From the NCBI GenBank assembly GCA_028826165.1, contig JAPDFW010000092.1, forward strand, positions 1,063,285 to 1,127,284: 64,000 nt of DNA. The letters run 5' to 3'. Position numbers and translations under genes: made by a program. A model generated the notes under the pieces. That model was not told where the DNA came from. It did not search any database and saw only the letters and a program-made list of their open reading frames with translations. Origin of the DNA: Anaeramoeba ignava (Eukaryota; Metamonada; Anaeramoebidae). Shown in pieces: positions 45,601 through 57,850 of this stretch. Positions within the stretch are counted from its first letter, which is position 1; the number at the start of each line of letters is the position of its first letter.

Positions 45601-47633
45601 AAGAAGAAAACGAGAAAGTTTTGGATGAATTGATCCAAAAAGGCTTGAAAAATGCAGAAGAAAAAGGAGGAAGTCATATTTTAAGTGTTTCAATAATTCT
45701 TCATAATTTGCCAAATATTTGGAAAATCAAGTCGTTGCCAAAATTTTTGGAAGAAAAAACAAACTATTTTATGCAACTTATGGTTTCGGAAGAAAAACAA
45801 ACACAATCAAATATTCCCTTTTTACTTTGCGCTTCAATAACTACCTCGATGATTGGAAACGAGGATTTTTTGGAAATTATTTATGCAATGAATTACACAC
45901 AATTTTTGAGTTTGTCTTTCGATAATGCAAACATATCCAAAGCTTTGCAACATCTCGAAATGATGAGTATTTGTCTTTGCAAAGATGCCCATATTGATAC
46001 TGAACTTATTTCTCATATTGTGAAATGGCACAATCTTTCATCAGAAAATCTTGGGTTTATTTCTTCTTTTTGGAAATTATACAATCACAAAATGAATCAA
46101 AAACAAGAAATTCAAGAATTACAAGAAATTCAAGAATTATCAACATCAAAAGATATTGCACAACATTTCACTTTTTACAATCCAAAAATTATCCCAGTAT
46201 TTTTCTCCAAGCTATGTTTCATCTCAATTAGAAAATTATTCCTATTTATTGTTGTATCGGTTTTTTGTGTTTTAAATAATTTGGATCCAGATCAATTTGA
46301 TTCACAAACTGAGAATTTTGTACTTAAATTTTTCTTGAATTTGAACAATTTAAATGAAGCTAATATTAAGAAAATGGAAGCGATTCTTTGGATTTTAGTT
46401 GATATCATCCCAATTATGCCCATGGACAATTTCCGCAAATTATTTGTGAGTGAAATACAAGACAATTTATCAATTCAAAATCAAAATCAAAATCAAAATC
46501 AAAATCAAAATGAAAATGAAAATGAAAAATTTTATTTGAATGAAAAAAATATTCTTGTCGACTATTTCTTTAATATGCTTTTTTCACCCAATAAAAGCAT
46601 ACAATTTGCAACTGCAACATTTGTTCGAAATATTTGTTATAAATCGGAAATTCTTGATATTTTGCAATTGACTATTGACAAAATGCAAAGAAATAAATAC
46701 ATCAAAAACTTGAACAATTTCCACAAGAAACTTCAAGACAATTTCAAAGCAGATATTTATCGAAGAGAAAACGAATACAACTCCTTTTTAGTAGTTTGGG
46801 AAATTGCGCTTGATTTTCTGGATTCAAATTTTTCAGAACAAGAAAAAGGAACAGGTTTCATTGACAAAATTCGATCACACTATGCACCACATTTTTTTAA
46901 TCTTCTCTTACTAATAACACAAGTAGAAATTGGGCTCGAACAAGCAGAAACATATGCACAATCAAAACAGTATTTGGAAACAAAGGAATCAAATTCACTT
47001 CGAAAATATTCATCGCAACTTTTATTTCTTACATTTGTCAAATTCCCATCAACAATAAGATTCTGGTTTTCATCAATCACATCATCACGATTGAGTCGGA
47101 AAGTGCAACGGTTTGTGATGAATAATATCAGCCCAATTCTCATACAAAAGGAACTAGATGAAGTATCGAAAATGCCTCAAAAATCAAATCAAGTGATTCA
47201 TGTTGACAAAAAAAGAAGAGAAATCACGATTATTTACAAACATGAAGAATTCACACTTGAGATTGCTGTTGAGTTACCAAAAGATTATCCTCTTCGTTTG
47301 ATTCGCATTAATCCAAGTAGATTGCTTGGTGTTGAGAAAGTGTGGCGAAAATGGATTTATTCAATGATCCAAATTTTTTCAACTCAAGATCAAAAAATTG
47401 TCAATGTGATTCGTTATTGGTTCAAAAATGTTCACAAACGGTTTGAAGGAAGAGAGCCTTGTCCTATTTGTTATTCTATTGTTCATCTCACTGACAAATC
47501 TTTACCGCGTCTGACTTGCCAAACTTGTCATCATAAGTTTCATGCTATTTGCTTATATAAATGGTTTGAGACATCTGTAAAAGATGCTCCTGATTGTCCT
47601 TTGTGCAGAAGTGTTTGGGTTACAAAAAATTGA
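42626..47633 (+). CDS. LTN1: E3 ubiquitin ligase listerin; one-base frame break near 43040
   Basis: Ribosome-quality-control ligase that ubiquitinates nascent chains on stalled 60S subunits. It starts at ATG 42626. A basic N-terminus is followed by the conserved listerin N-terminal block (PTTILKGMQDFLSFV, LLPYWTKVFTFLAISVERKV). At about 43035-43042 the frame moves by one base (VREF / RSSFLSKFFQKIRKE). From there it is open to 47633, through HEAT-like helices, to a C-terminal RWD-like part and a RING-CH finger (CPICYSIVHLTDKSLPRLTC, QTCHHKFHAICLYKWF, CPLCRSVW). Removing one base gives 1668 residues, within the family range (yeast ~1560, human ~1770). Low-complexity inserts occur: NENNENNE (~43750), NINE repeats (~44965-45060) and NQNQ (~46478). 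No intron is needed. The break in such a conserved gene is probably an assembly indel. Confidence 0.93.
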
Positions 47634-47699
47634 TTGATTTTCTTAGACTTTTTTTTTTTTGATAAAGATGAGAAAAAAACTAATTAATTAATAAAAATT

Positions 47700-49080
47700 A
47701 CATCTTAAATAATCAATTTTATTATTTAATTAATATTTAATTTATTATTTATTTATAATTTATTTATATTTATATTTTTATATTAATTTCCAAATTAAAT
47801 ATTAATTAATTATTATTTAATATTTTGATTAAATTATTATTTAAATATTTTAATCAATTTTATTTCATTATTTAATTAATATTTAATTTATTATTTATTT
47901 ATATTTTATTTATATTTATAATTTTATATTAATTTGTAAATTAAATATTAATTAATTATTATTAAATATTTTGATTAAATTATTAATTAAATATTTTGAT
48001 TAATTTTATTTCATTATTTAATTAATATTTAATTTATTATTTATTTATATTTTATTTATATTTATAATTTTATATTAATTTCCAAATTAAATATTAATTA
48101 ATTATTATTTAATATTTTTGATTAAATTATTAATTAAATATTTTAATTAATTTTATTTCATTATTTAATTAATATTTAATTTATTATTTATTTATAATTT
48201 ATTTATATTTATAAATTTATATTAATTTCTAAATTAAATATTAATTAATTATTATTAAATATTTTGATTAAATAATTAATTAAATATTTTAATTAATTTA
48301 TTTCATTATTTAATTAATAATTAATTTATAATTTATTTATATTTTTATTTTTATTTATAATTTTATATTAATTTCCAAATTAAATATTAATTAATTATTA
48401 TTTAATATTTTGATTAAATTATTAATTAAATATTTTTAATTAATTTTATTTCATTATTTTAATTAATAATTAATTTATTATTTATTTATATTTTTATTTT
48501 TATTTATAATTTTATATTAATTTCCAAATTAAATATTAATTAATTATTATTTAATTTTTTGATTAAAATTATTAATTAAATATTTTGATCAATTTATTTA
48601 ATTATTTAATTAATATTTAATTTATTATTTATTTATAATTTATTTATATTTATAATTTTATATTAATTTTTAAATTAAATATTTATTGATTATTATTAAA
48701 TATTTTGATTAAATTATTAATTAAATATTTTAATTAATTTTATTTCATTATTTAATTAATATTTAATTTATTATTTATTTATATTTTATTTATATTTATA
48801 ATTTTATATTAATTTCCAAATTAAATATTAATTAATTATTATTAAATATTTTGATTAAATTATTAATTAAATATTTTAATTAATTTTATTTCATTATTTA
48901 ATTAATGTTTAATTTAATATTTATTTATATTTTTATTTATATTTATAATTTTATATTAATTTTTAAATTAAATATTAATTAATTATTATTTAATATTTTG
49001 ATTAAATTATTAATTAAATATTTTATTTATTTTTATTTCATTATTTAAAATAATTTTAATTTATTATTCAATTTAGAATT
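47700..49080. repeat. ~146-bp AT tandem satellite, array 1
   Basis: About nine units carry the landmark TATTTCATTATTTAATTAAT near 47861, 48007, 48154, 48299, 48447, 48594, 48741, 48887 and 49034. Spacing is 145-148 bp. There is no coding content. The same unit forms array 2 at 58045-58650, before the second surface gene. Confidence 0.92.
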
Positions 49081-49909
49081 AAATTTAAAATTATATTTTA
49101 TTGATATTTTTATTATTAAATTTATACTTTTTAATTCAAAAATATTATTATTTTATTATTAAATTTTTTGATCAGTTTTATTTCATTTTATTAAATTAAA
49201 TTAAAAAGAAAATAAAAGAAAAAATTTTTTTTTCGAATTCAAAAGAAAGACGAATTATAATTAATTTTTAAAAAGAAAAGAAAAAACAAAAAACAAAATT
49301 CCTAAAAGAAAAAAAAAAATTTTTTTTAACTTTTTTTTGAATAGAATAGAGTTGAAAAGGAACTTGCTTTTATTTTAATTTCTTTTCTAAATTAAAAAGA
49401 AAGATCAGTTTTAATTAAATTTTTTTCTTATTCATTTGGGCAAAATTATTTTATTTTATTAAATTAAATTAAAAAGAAAATAAAAGAAAAAATTTTTTTT
49501 TCAAATTCAAAAGAAAGACAAATTATAATTAATTTTTAAAAAGAAAAGAAAAAGCAAAAAACAAAATTCATTAAAAGAAAAAAAAAAAATTTTTTTTTAA
49601 CTTTTTTTTGAATACAATAGAGTTGAAAAAGGAACTTGCCTTTTATTTTAATTTCTTTTCTAAATTAAAAAGAAAGATCAGTTTTAATTAAATTTATTTT
49701 AATTCATTTGGGCAAATCTATTTTATTAAATCTAAAAAGAAATAAAAGAAAACAAAAAAATTTTTTTTCAATTCATTTCTCTTTTCATTTTAAAATGTAA
49801 ATCTTTCTTTTGTTTTTTTGTTATTTTTTTTGCCAGATGAAAAACAAATTATTTATTCAATTAACTAAACTTGTTGTTTTATTTTTAAATAGTTTTAAAA
49901 CACAAAAGA
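49081..49909 (+). promoter_or_regulatory. Upstream region of surface gene 1, with an internal ~280-bp duplication
   Basis: The block from TTTGATCAGTTTTATTTC (49168) through TTTGGGCAAA (49435-49444) is repeated at about 49450-49716, sharing AAATTTTTTTTTCAAATTC-like runs and GAGTTGAAAAAGGAACTTGC. The same block precedes the second surface gene at about 58770-59048. The last bases before the ATG (ATAGTTTTAAAACACAAAAG) are identical in both genes. This conservation in otherwise drifting A/T DNA suggests a promoter/leader copied with the genes. Confidence 0.6.
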
Positions 49910-52900
49910 ATGGCAAATTCAAAACAGTTCTTATTCATTTTTGCTTTGATTCTCTTCTTATTTGGATTAACTCAAACTCATCAAGCTTATTCATCATCAT
50001 CATCAAATGGATTGAAAGATTCTTATTCTTGGGAATTAGCACAAACTATTACATCTCCTGATTCTTCTACAACTTTTGGATTTAGTGTTTCTCTTTCTCC
50101 AACTATTTCTGTTATTGGTGATCCAAGTAAAGCAAAAGTATTGATTTATCAACTTGAAGATGGAAATTGGAATTCTTTTCAAAATATAACTCGATCTGAT
50201 TATCCAAGTTATGGTTGGAGTGTTGCAGTTTCTCAAGATGGATTGACTACAGCTACTGGATCTCCAGATAACACATGCTTTTTTCCTTATTATTATGATG
50301 GCAGTAATTATGTATATGGTTGGCTCCCTGAAGAAGATTCTGATCCAGAAATTATATCAGAGGGATTAAAAGGAGCTTTTACATTTGGATCAAATATGGC
50401 TATTTCAACTTATGTGAAAACTCAGTTTGTAGGAGCATCTGATTTCAATTACATACATATAGTATTTGGACCATATGAATATTTTGATTTATATGGAGCA
50501 TCAGGAGAAGGTTTAGGATGGGCAGTTGATATTTCGGAAAATCCTTTTGTTGCTGTTGCTTCTTGTCTTTCAGTTAAAAAAGTATATATTTACTCAGTTT
50601 CTCGCTCAACTGGATTTACATCTATTTTTAATATTACATCAACTTTGGATGGATTTGGGAATGATGTTGCAATTTCAAATGATGGGAATGTTGTTGTTGT
50701 TGCTGCAATGGAATCAAATACAGTTGTTATTTACAGAAGATCTGGAGATAATTGGAATGAAGAAAAAGTTCTTTCAGTTGATTCTTCAAATTTTGGATCT
50801 TCAGTTTCAATTTCAGAAGATGGGAATATAGTTGTTGTTGGAGCTAATTTAACAGATGAAGTATATATCTATAGTTATTCTAATTCAGATTGGAATGAAG
50901 AAAAAGTACTTTCAGGTGCAAGTAGTTTTGGAACTGATGTTTCAATTTCAGGAGATATCCTTCTTGTTTCAGCTCCTCAATCAAATGAAGTTTCATATTT
51001 TAATAGAACATATATCCCTCCTCCTCCTCCTTGGGGTTTAAAACAAACAATTACATCTCCTGATTCTTCTTCAACTTTTGGATTTAGTGTTTCTCTTTGC
51101 CCAAATATTTCTGTTATTGGTGATCCAAGTAAAACAAAAGCATTGGTTTATCAACTTGAAGATGGAAATTGGAATTCTTTTCAAAATATAACTCTATCTT
51201 ATTGTTCAAGTTTTGGTTGGGATGTTTCAGTTTCTGAAGATTCATTTATGCTTTTTGTTGGAGCTCCTGCTATGCCTGGCGCCACGGCTTATTATTTTGA
51301 TGGTAGTCAGTATATCTTTGGATCTCTTCCAACAGATGAAGTTATATATGATCCTCCAATTAATGGATTAATGGCTGATCCTACTCCATATGGTTGGAGT
51401 GTTGCAACTTCAGCATCTTTGAAAATGTATTTGACTGGAAAATCACAATCTAATCAGGTTTATGGTCGTATATATCCAAATTATTTTTATTATCCTGGAA
51501 TATCAGGAGAAGGATTAGGATGGGCAGTTGATATTTCAGAAAATCCTTCTATTGTTGTTGCTTCTTGTTTTTCAGTTAAAAAAGTATCTCTTCTTTCTGC
51601 TTCTAAAGTAACTGTAAGTGTATTTACATATATTTCTGATATTACATCAACTTTGGATGGATTTGGGAATGATGTTGCAATTTCAAATGATGGGAATGTT
51701 GTTGTTGTTGCTGCAATGGAATCAAATACAGTTGTTATTTACAGAAGATCTGGAGATAATTGGAATGAAGAAAAAGTTATTTCAGTTAATTCTTCAAATT
51801 TTGGATCTTCAGTTTCAATTTCAGAAGATGGTAATATAGTTGTTGTTGGAGCTAATTTAACAGATGAAGTATATATCTATAGTTATTCTAATTCAGATTG
51901 GAATGAAGAAAAAGTACTTTCAGGTGCAAGTAGTTTTGGAACTGATGTTTCAATTTCAGGAGATATCCTTCTTGTTTCAGCTCCTCAATCAAGAGAAGTT
52001 TCATATTTTAATAGAACATATATCCCTCCTCCTCCTCTTATTCCTCCTTTAGTTGAATTAATAAATTGTAGTTCTGGATATTCAGAATTTGAATGTTATT
52101 GGAATCAACCTGAAAATAATGTTTCTCTTTATTTTCAAAGTGATTATGGAAATGGTTATACTCAAATTATAAATCCTGTTTTTGATTTATCACAAAATGT
52201 TTTCTATCAAGAATTTAATTCATCAATTTATTTAGGAATTTATGGAAATAAAGAATATTTAATTCAACTTCAAGCTTGTAATTTAACAGAAGATGAATGT
52301 GGAGATCCTTCAGAATCAACAACTTTAAAAACAATGATTGATGGTGTTGAAGATTTTGAATTAATTGGATTAGCAGATTCTATTAATGTTTCATGGAATC
52401 TACCTAATGTAGAAATTATTGAAGAAGTTCCTCATCTTGATCATTATAAAATAGGTTATTTGTGTGAAAATATGGAAATTCCTGAATATTTGGATGTTGA
52501 TAATACTTCAACTTCTTATCAAATTACTGAATTGGAAGCTAGAAATGAATGTAATGTTTCAATATGTGCTTGTAGAACACCTTCATGTTCTGGAGATGAT
52601 GAAGGAGAAGTTGTTCATGATATAGTTCAAGTTGGATTTGGACCTGTTTTAAATCTTAAATGTTTAGTTTCAAATGTTTTAGATGTTAATTGTTCTTGGC
52701 TTACTCCTGAAAGTTCACAATCACCTTCTTATTATAATATCACTTATAAATCAAATTCATTTGAAGATGAAGAAGAATATCAACCAACTCAATTATATCA
52801 AAATTTTACAGTTAAACTTCCAAATCAATATTATCAAATCAATGTTTCTGCTTGTTCTTCAAATGGAGAATGTGGAAATATTTCATCAACTTCAGTTACA

Positions 52901-55900
52901 ACTGATAAATTACCTGCTCCTTCAAATGTTCAATCTTATTCTGAAATTGAACAAATCAAATTAAATTTCACAAAAGTATCTCAAGCAAAATCATATTTAG
53001 TTTCAATTGATAATCAATCAACTTGGATAAATTTCACAACATTAATTCTAAATGAAAATGAAATTATTGGAACAATTAATGGATTATCTGGAAATGTTGA
53101 TTATTATATTTCAGTTAGAGGATGTAGTGATACAAGTTGTGAACCTCAATATCTTGGAGATCAAAGTTCAACAATTACAATTAAACCTAAATTAGGGAAT
53201 ATAACAGGATTAAATTGTAATTCAACAATTTGTGGATTTGAATGTGAATGGAATAAATTAGAATTATCAGATGGATTAGAAAAATATTCATTAACTTATA
53301 ATTCAACTCCAATTTGTTTGGATAAATCATTAACAAGTTATTCAATTTCAGATTTACTTGGAGGAGAAAATTATGAAATTTCAATATTTGCATCTGCTGA
53401 TTTAAATTGTTCATTTAATGAATATTCAGGATTATCTTCATCAATTTCAGTTATAACTGATAAATTACCTGCTCCTTCAAATATTCAATCTTATTCTGAA
53501 ATTGAACAAATCAAATTAAATTTCACAAAATTATCTCAAGCAAAATCTTATTTAGTTTCAATTGATAATCAATCAACTTGGATAAATTTCACAACATTAA
53601 TTCTAAATGAAAATGAAATTATTGGAACAATTAATGGATTATCTGGAAATGTTGATTATTATATTTCAGTTAGAGGATGCAGTGATACAAATTGTACAGT
53701 TGAATATGCAGGATATCCAAGTTCAACAATTACAAACAAACCTAAATTAGGGAATATAACAGGATTAAATTGTAATCCAACAATTTGTGGATTTGAATGT
53801 GAATGGAATGAATTAGAATTATCAAATGGATTAGAAAAATATTCATTTACTTATAATTCAACTCCAATTTGTTTGGATAAATCATTAACAAGTTATTCAA
53901 TTTCAGATTTACTTGGAGGTGAAAATTATGAAATTTCAATATTTGCATCAGCTGATTCAAATTGTTCATTTAATGAATATTCAGGATTATCTTCATCAAC
54001 TTCAGTTACAACAAAATTACCTGTTCCTTTAATTGAATTAATAAATTGTAGTTCTGGATATTCAGAATTTGAATGTTATTGGAATCAACCTGAAAATAAT
54101 GTTTCTCTTTATTTTCAAATTGATTATGGAAATGGTTATACTCAAATTATAAATCCTGTTTTTGATTCATCACAAAATGTTTTCTATCAAGAATTTAATT
54201 CATCAATTTATTTAGGAATTTATGGAAATAAAGAATATTTAATTCAACTTCAAGCTTGTAATTTAACAGAAGATGAATGTGGAGATCCTTCAGAATCAAC
54301 AACTTTGAAAACAATGATTGATTGTGTTGAAGATTTTGAATTAATTGGATTAGCAGATTCTATTAATGTTTCATGGAATCTACCTAATGTAGAAATTATT
54401 GAAGAAGTTCCTCATCTTGATCATTATAAAATAGGTTATTTGTGTGAAAATATGGAAATTCCTGAATATTTGGATGTTGATAATACTTCAACTTCTTATC
54501 AAATTACTGAATTGGAAACTGGAAATGAATGTAATGTTTCAATATGTGCTTGTAGAACACCTTCATGTTCTGGAGATGATGAAGGAGAAGTTGTTCATGA
54601 TATAGTTCAAGTTGGATTTGGGCCTGTTTTAAATCTTAAATGTTTAGTTTCAAATGTTTTAGATGTTAATTGTTCTTGGCTTGCTCCTGAAAGTTCACAA
54701 TCACCTTCTTATTATAATATCACTTATAAATCAAATTCATTTGAAGATGAAGAAGAATATCAACCAACTCAATTATATCAAAATTTTACAGTTAAACTTC
54801 CAAATCAATATTATCAAATCAATGTTTCTGCTTGTTCTTCAAATGGAATATGTGGAATTATTTCATCAAAAACAATAAGAATTGCAGAGATTCCTCATCC
54901 TAATATTATTGAATCAATTTCCAAAATTGAAGCAATCAAATTAAATTTCACAAAAGTATCTCAAGCAAAATCATATTTAGTTTCAATCGATAATCATTTA
55001 ACTTGGATAAATTTCACAACATTAATTCTAAATGAAAATGAAATTATTGGAACAATTAATGGATTATCTGGAAATGTTGATTATTATATTTCAGTTAGAG
55101 GATGTAGTGATACAAGTTGTGAACCTCAATATCTTGGAGATCAAAGTTCAACAATTACAATTAAACCTAAATTAGGGAATATAACAGGATTAAATTGTAA
55201 TTCAACAATTTGTGGATTTGAATGTGAATGGAATGAATTAGAATTATCAAATGGATTAAGAGGATATTCATTAACTTATAATTCTAAATCAATTTGTTTG
55301 GATAAATCAATAACAAGTTATTCAGTTCCAGATTTACTTGGAGGTGAAAATTATGAAATTTCAATATTTGCATCTGCTGATTTAAATTGTTCATTTAATG
55401 AATATTCAGGATTATCTTCATCAATTTCAGTTACAACTGATAATCTAACAGCACCAACAATTTATGAATCAATTTCCAAAATTGAAGCAATTGAATTAAA
55501 TTTCACAAAAGTATCTGAAGCAAAATCTTATTTAATTTCAATTGATAATCATTTAACTTGGATAAATTTCACATCTCTTAATTTAAGTGGAAATGAAATT
55601 ATTGGAACAATAAATGGATTATCTGGAAATGTTGATTATTATATTTCAGTTAGAGGATGCAGTGATACAAATTGTACAGTTGAATATGCAGGATATCCAA
55701 GTTCAGCAATTACAAACAAACCTAAATTAGGGAATATAACAGGATTAAATTGTATTTCAACAATTTGTGGATTTGAATGTGAATGGAATGAATTAGAATT
55801 ATCAAATGGATTAGAAAAATATTCATTAACTTATAATTCTAAATCAATTTGTTTGGATAAATCATTAACAAATTATTCAATTTCAGATTTACTTCAAGGA

Positions 55901-57850
55901 GAAAATTATGAAATTTCAATATTTGCATCTGCTGATTTAAATTGTTCAACAAATGAATATTCAGGATTATCTTCATCAACTTCAGTTACAACTGATATGT
56001 TACCTGCTCCTTTAAATGTTCAATCTTATTCTGAAATTGAACAAATCAAATTAAATTTCACAAAAGTATCTCAAGCAAAATCATATTTAATTTCAATTGA
56101 TAATCAATCAACTTGGATAAATTTCGCATCTCTTAATTTAAGTGGAAATGAAATGATTGGAACAATAAACGAATTATCTGGAAATATTGATTATTATATT
56201 TCAGTTAGAGGATGTACTGATACAAGTTGTGAACCTCAATATCTTGGAGATGCAAGTTCAACAATTACAAACAAACCTAAATTAGGGAATATAACAGGAT
56301 TAAATTGTATTTCAACAATTTGTGGATTTGAATGTGAATGGAATGAATTAGAATTATCAAATGGATTAGAAAAATATTCATTAACTTATAATTCTAAATC
56401 AATTTGTTTGGATAAATCATTAACAAGTTATTCAGTTTCCAATTTAATTGGAGGAGAAAATTATGAAATTTCAATATTTGCATCTGCTGATTTAAATTGT
56501 TCATTTAATGAATATTCAGGATTATCTTCATCAACTTCAGTTACAACTGATATGTTACCTGCTCCTTCAAATGTTCAATCTTATTCTGAAATTGAACAAA
56601 TCAAATTAAATTTCACAAAATTATCTCAAGCAAAATCTTATTTAATTTCAATTGATGGAAAAATGAGTTGGATAAATTTCACAACATTAATTTCAAATGG
56701 AAATGAAATTATTGGAACAATAAATGGATTATCTGGAAATGTTGATTATTATATTTCAGTTAGAGGATGTAGTGATACAAATTGTACAGTTGAATATGCA
56801 GGATATCCAAGTTCAACAATTACAAACAAACCTAAATTAGGGAATATAACAGGATTAAATTGTAATTCAACAATTTGTGGATTTGAATGTGAATGGAATG
56901 AATTAGAATTATCAAATGGATTAAGAGGATATTCATTATCTTATAATTCTAAATCAATTTGTTTGGATAAATCATTAACAAGTTATTCAATTTTCAATTT
57001 AATTGGAGGAGAAAATTATGAAATTTCAATATTTGCATCTGCTGATTTAAATTGTTCATTTAATGAATATTCAGGATTATCTTCATCAACTTCAGTTACA
57101 ACTGATATGTTACCTGCTCCTTCAAATGTTCAATCTTATTCTGAAATTGAACAAATCAAATTAAATTTCACAAAATTATCTCAAGCAAAATCTTATTTAA
57201 TTTCAATTGATGGAAAAATGAGTTGGATAAATTTCACATCTCTTAATTTAAGTGGAAATGAAGTTATTGGAACAATTAATGGATTATCTGGAAATGTTGA
57301 TTATTATATTTCAGTTAGAGGATGTATTGATACAAATTGTACAGTTGAATATGCAGGATATCCAAGTTCAACAATTACAAACAAACCTAAATTAGGGAAT
57401 ATAACAGGATTAAATTGTATTTCAACAATTTGTGGATTTGAATGTGAATGGAATGAATTAGAATTATCAAATGGATTAAGAGGATATTCATTATCTTATA
57501 ATTCTAAATCAATTTGTTTGGCAAAATCATTAACAAAATTTTCAATTTTCAATTTACTTGGAGGAGAAAATTATGAAATTTCAATATTTGCATCTGCTGA
57601 TTGGAGATGTGAAACAAATCAATATTCAGGATTATCTTCATCAACTTCAATTACAACTATTCCTTCACCAACAGAAGAAGCTAATGATAGTTCAACAGAT
57701 ACAAAAGTAATTATTCCAGCAGTTCTTGTTCCTATTATTGTTGTTGCTATTATCATTGTTGTTATCATTTGGTTAAGAAAACGTTCAAAAAAATCAAAGA
57801 ATAAAAATCAAAATCAAAATCAAGAAATTGAACTTTCAAATGATGTTTAA
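49910..57850 (+). CDS. Giant type I surface protein: signal peptide, two FG-GAP propellers, fibronectin-III repeats, TM helix
   Basis: An intronless 2646-residue ORF. A signal peptide (LFIFALILFLFGLTQTHQA) is followed by two tandem ~330-residue FG-GAP/beta-propeller regions (FGFSVSLSPTISVIGDPSK, GWAVDISENPF, FGNDVAISNDGNVVVVAAME, FGSSVSISEDGNIVVVGAN). The second is a duplicate of the first. Then come Cys-paired fibronectin-III-like modules. A ~285-residue block A occurs twice (starting 52045 and 54021). A 185-residue (555-bp) double module occurs seven times (starting near 52906, 53461, 54890, 55445, 56000, 56555, 57110). Many N-x-S/T sites suggest heavy glycosylation. A single TM helix (VLVPIIVVAIIIVVIIWL) and a 24-residue basic/NQ tail end it. 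It is probably an adhesin or receptor at the plasma membrane; the ligand is unknown. Confidence 0.88.
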   Translation: MANSKQFLFIFALILFLFGLTQTHQAYSSSSSNGLKDSYSWELAQTITSPDSSTTFGFSVSLSPTISVIGDPSKAKVLIYQLEDGNWNSFQNITRSDYPSYGWSVAVSQDGLTTATGSPDNTCFFPYYYDGSNYVYGWLPEEDSDPEIISEGLKGAFTFGSNMAISTYVKTQFVGASDFNYIHIVFGPYEYFDLYGASGEGLGWAVDISENPFVAVASCLSVKKVYIYSVSRSTGFTSIFNITSTLDGFGNDVAISNDGNVVVVAAMESNTVVIYRRSGDNWNEEKVLSVDSSNFGSSVSISEDGNIVVVGANLTDEVYIYSYSNSDWNEEKVLSGASSFGTDVSISGDILLVSAPQSNEVSYFNRTYIPPPPPWGLKQTITSPDSSSTFGFSVSLCPNISVIGDPSKTKALVYQLEDGNWNSFQNITLSYCSSFGWDVSVSEDSFMLFVGAPAMPGATAYYFDGSQYIFGSLPTDEVIYDPPINGLMADPTPYGWSVATSASLKMYLTGKSQSNQVYGRIYPNYFYYPGISGEGLGWAVDISENPSIVVASCFSVKKVSLLSASKVTVSVFTYISDITSTLDGFGNDVAISNDGNVVVVAAMESNTVVIYRRSGDNWNEEKVISVNSSNFGSSVSISEDGNIVVVGANLTDEVYIYSYSNSDWNEEKVLSGASSFGTDVSISGDILLVSAPQSREVSYFNRTYIPPPPLIPPLVELINCSSGYSEFECYWNQPENNVSLYFQSDYGNGYTQIINPVFDLSQNVFYQEFNSSIYLGIYGNKEYLIQLQACNLTEDECGDPSESTTLKTMIDGVEDFELIGLADSINVSWNLPNVEIIEEVPHLDHYKIGYLCENMEIPEYLDVDNTSTSYQITELEARNECNVSICACRTPSCSGDDEGEVVHDIVQVGFGPVLNLKCLVSNVLDVNCSWLTPESSQSPSYYNITYKSNSFEDEEEYQPTQLYQNFTVKLPNQYYQINVSACSSNGECGNISSTSVTTDKLPAPSNVQSYSEIEQIKLNFTKVSQAKSYLVSIDNQSTWINFTTLILNENEIIGTINGLSGNVDYYISVRGCSDTSCEPQYLGDQSSTITIKPKLGNITGLNCNSTICGFECEWNKLELSDGLEKYSLTYNSTPICLDKSLTSYSISDLLGGENYEISIFASADLNCSFNEYSGLSSSISVITDKLPAPSNIQSYSEIEQIKLNFTKLSQAKSYLVSIDNQSTWINFTTLILNENEIIGTINGLSGNVDYYISVRGCSDTNCTVEYAGYPSSTITNKPKLGNITGLNCNPTICGFECEWNELELSNGLEKYSFTYNSTPICLDKSLTSYSISDLLGGENYEISIFASADSNCSFNEYSGLSSSTSVTTKLPVPLIELINCSSGYSEFECYWNQPENNVSLYFQIDYGNGYTQIINPVFDSSQNVFYQEFNSSIYLGIYGNKEYLIQLQACNLTEDECGDPSESTTLKTMIDCVEDFELIGLADSINVSWNLPNVEIIEEVPHLDHYKIGYLCENMEIPEYLDVDNTSTSYQITELETGNECNVSICACRTPSCSGDDEGEVVHDIVQVGFGPVLNLKCLVSNVLDVNCSWLAPESSQSPSYYNITYKSNSFEDEEEYQPTQLYQNFTVKLPNQYYQINVSACSSNGICGIISSKTIRIAEIPHPNIIESISKIEAIKLNFTKVSQAKSYLVSIDNHLTWINFTTLILNENEIIGTINGLSGNVDYYISVRGCSDTSCEPQYLGDQSSTITIKPKLGNITGLNCNSTICGFECEWNELELSNGLRGYSLTYNSKSICLDKSITSYSVPDLLGGENYEISIFASADLNCSFNEYSGLSSSISVTTDNLTAPTIYESISKIEAIELNFTKVSEAKSYLISIDNHLTWINFTSLNLSGNEIIGTINGLSGNVDYYISVRGCSDTNCTVEYAGYPSSAITNKPKLGNITGLNCISTICGFECEWNELELSNGLEKYSLTYNSKSICLDKSLTNYSISDLLQGENYEISIFASADLNCSTNEYSGLSSSTSVTTDMLPAPLNVQSYSEIEQIKLNFTKVSQAKSYLISIDNQSTWINFASLNLSGNEMIGTINELSGNIDYYISVRGCTDTSCEPQYLGDASSTITNKPKLGNITGLNCISTICGFECEWNELELSNGLEKYSLTYNSKSICLDKSLTSYSVSNLIGGENYEISIFASADLNCSFNEYSGLSSSTSVTTDMLPAPSNVQSYSEIEQIKLNFTKLSQAKSYLISIDGKMSWINFTTLISNGNEIIGTINGLSGNVDYYISVRGCSDTNCTVEYAGYPSSTITNKPKLGNITGLNCNSTICGFECEWNELELSNGLRGYSLSYNSKSICLDKSLTSYSIFNLIGGENYEISIFASADLNCSFNEYSGLSSSTSVTTDMLPAPSNVQSYSEIEQIKLNFTKLSQAKSYLISIDGKMSWINFTSLNLSGNEVIGTINGLSGNVDYYISVRGCIDTNCTVEYAGYPSSTITNKPKLGNITGLNCISTICGFECEWNELELSNGLRGYSLSYNSKSICLAKSLTKFSIFNLLGGENYEISIFASADWRCETNQYSGLSSSTSITTIPSPTEEANDSSTDTKVIIPAVLVPIIVVAIIIVVIIWLRKRSKKSKNKNQNQNQEIELSNDV

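Noticed and set aside
47700-49080. Regular ~146-bp repeats considered as a CRISPR or prokaryotic repeat array
   Set aside because: Units are contiguous satellite copies without unique spacers, the sequence is A/T-only, and the genome is clearly eukaryotic with spliced genes.
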